From positions 1-6,128 of the forward strand of contig DMBB01000022.1 of the NCBI GenBank assembly GCA_003446295.1: a DNA stretch of 6,128 nucleotides, read 5' to 3'. Both the position numbers and the translations under genes were made by a program. Source of the stretch: Erysipelotrichaceae bacterium. Its GTDB lineage: Bacteria > Bacillota_I > Bacilli_A > Erysipelotrichales > Erysipelotrichaceae. Below, in pieces: positions 5,974 through 6,128 of this stretch. Position 1 is the first letter of the stretch, and each line of letters begins with the position of its first letter. The notes under the pieces were generated by a model. It was given only the letters and a program-made list of their open reading frames with translations. It was not told the origin of the DNA and made no database searches.

Positions 5974-6128
5974 ATGCTGAAAACAGAACGTATCCTGAAA
6001 ACCGAAGAAGCACTGCATCGTGAATTTGAAAACGGCAGGGGCTTTGATTACGACTGGCAGAGATTTTACCGCTATGAACATTCCATGCGCGTCGCATCCA
6101 TCGGCGCATATATTGCCAGAGAAGAAGG
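5974..6128 (+). CDS. Probable HD-domain phosphohydrolase, N-terminal part (3' truncated)
   Basis: The ATG at 5974 has GAGG (5965-5968) 5 nt upstream, overlapping the flippase stop TGA (5964-5966). The frame stays open to the window end, giving 51 residues plus a partial codon. After a charged N-terminal helix, residues 33-50 read RYEHSMRVASIGAYIARE. This resembles the start of HD-domain metal-dependent phosphohydrolases, where the first metal-binding His (here His36) sits in an H-S-x-R-V-A helix ahead of the HD pair. The HD dyad itself would lie past the window end, so the assignment is incomplete. Tight linkage to the flippase suggests cotranscription, though such proteins are often housekeeping enzymes unrelated to glycans. 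It has no visible signal peptide and is probably cytoplasmic. Confidence 0.6.
   Translation, partial: MLKTERILKTEEALHREFENGRGFDYDWQRFYRYEHSMRVASIGAYIAREE

Noticed and set aside
1..6128. CRISPR array, tRNA, rRNA, transposase or phage genes.
   Set aside because: No spaced repeats, cloverleaf-like sequence or mobile-element protein motifs were seen. The window is almost entirely covered by six plus-strand genes.

Overview
The window is a tightly packed, one-strand block of cell-surface glycan genes. All six genes run on the plus strand, most gaps are 7-8 nt, and Shine-Dalgarno sites of the GAGG/GGAGG type precede every visible start. This, together with the protein families, suggests a Bacillota (Firmicutes) genome of roughly balanced GC, possibly Erysipelotrichia- or Clostridia-like. 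The sequence alone does not fix the taxon.

Layout. Bases 1-665 hold the 3' part of an SGNH/GDSL-hydrolase-like protein with a C-terminal segment resembling a circularly permuted ILEI/FAM3 domain. Bases 719-2575 encode a membrane-anchored nucleotide-sugar 4,6-dehydratase (PglF/WbpM/CapD type). Bases 2583-3269 encode a PglC-type initiating phosphoglycosyl transferase with a SHOCT-like C-terminal tail. Bases 3270-3366 are the only sizeable gap (97 nt). It holds a long imperfect hairpin flanked by a 10-bp direct repeat, plus an overlapping promoter-like sequence. Bases 3367-4425 encode a sulfotransferase-like protein with an unusual P-loop. Bases 4434-5966 encode a Wzx-type flippase. Bases 5974-6128 hold the 5' end of a probable HD-domain phosphohydrolase.

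How they fit together (inference). The dehydratase makes a 4-keto-6-deoxy UDP-amino-sugar precursor. The phosphoglycosyl transferase loads a sugar phosphate onto undecaprenyl phosphate. Glycosyltransferases not in this window extend the chain, the sulfotransferase-like enzyme may decorate it, and the flippase moves the lipid-linked glycan across the membrane. The SGNH-like protein may act in O-acylation of the exported polymer. The window would then be part of an exopolysaccharide, capsule or glycosylation locus, possibly making a sulfated product. No glycosyltransferase, polymerase, aminotransferase or PAPS-synthesis gene is visible here.

Two starts were set by ribosome binding sites rather than by longest frame: 2583 (not 2562) and 3367 (not 3292).
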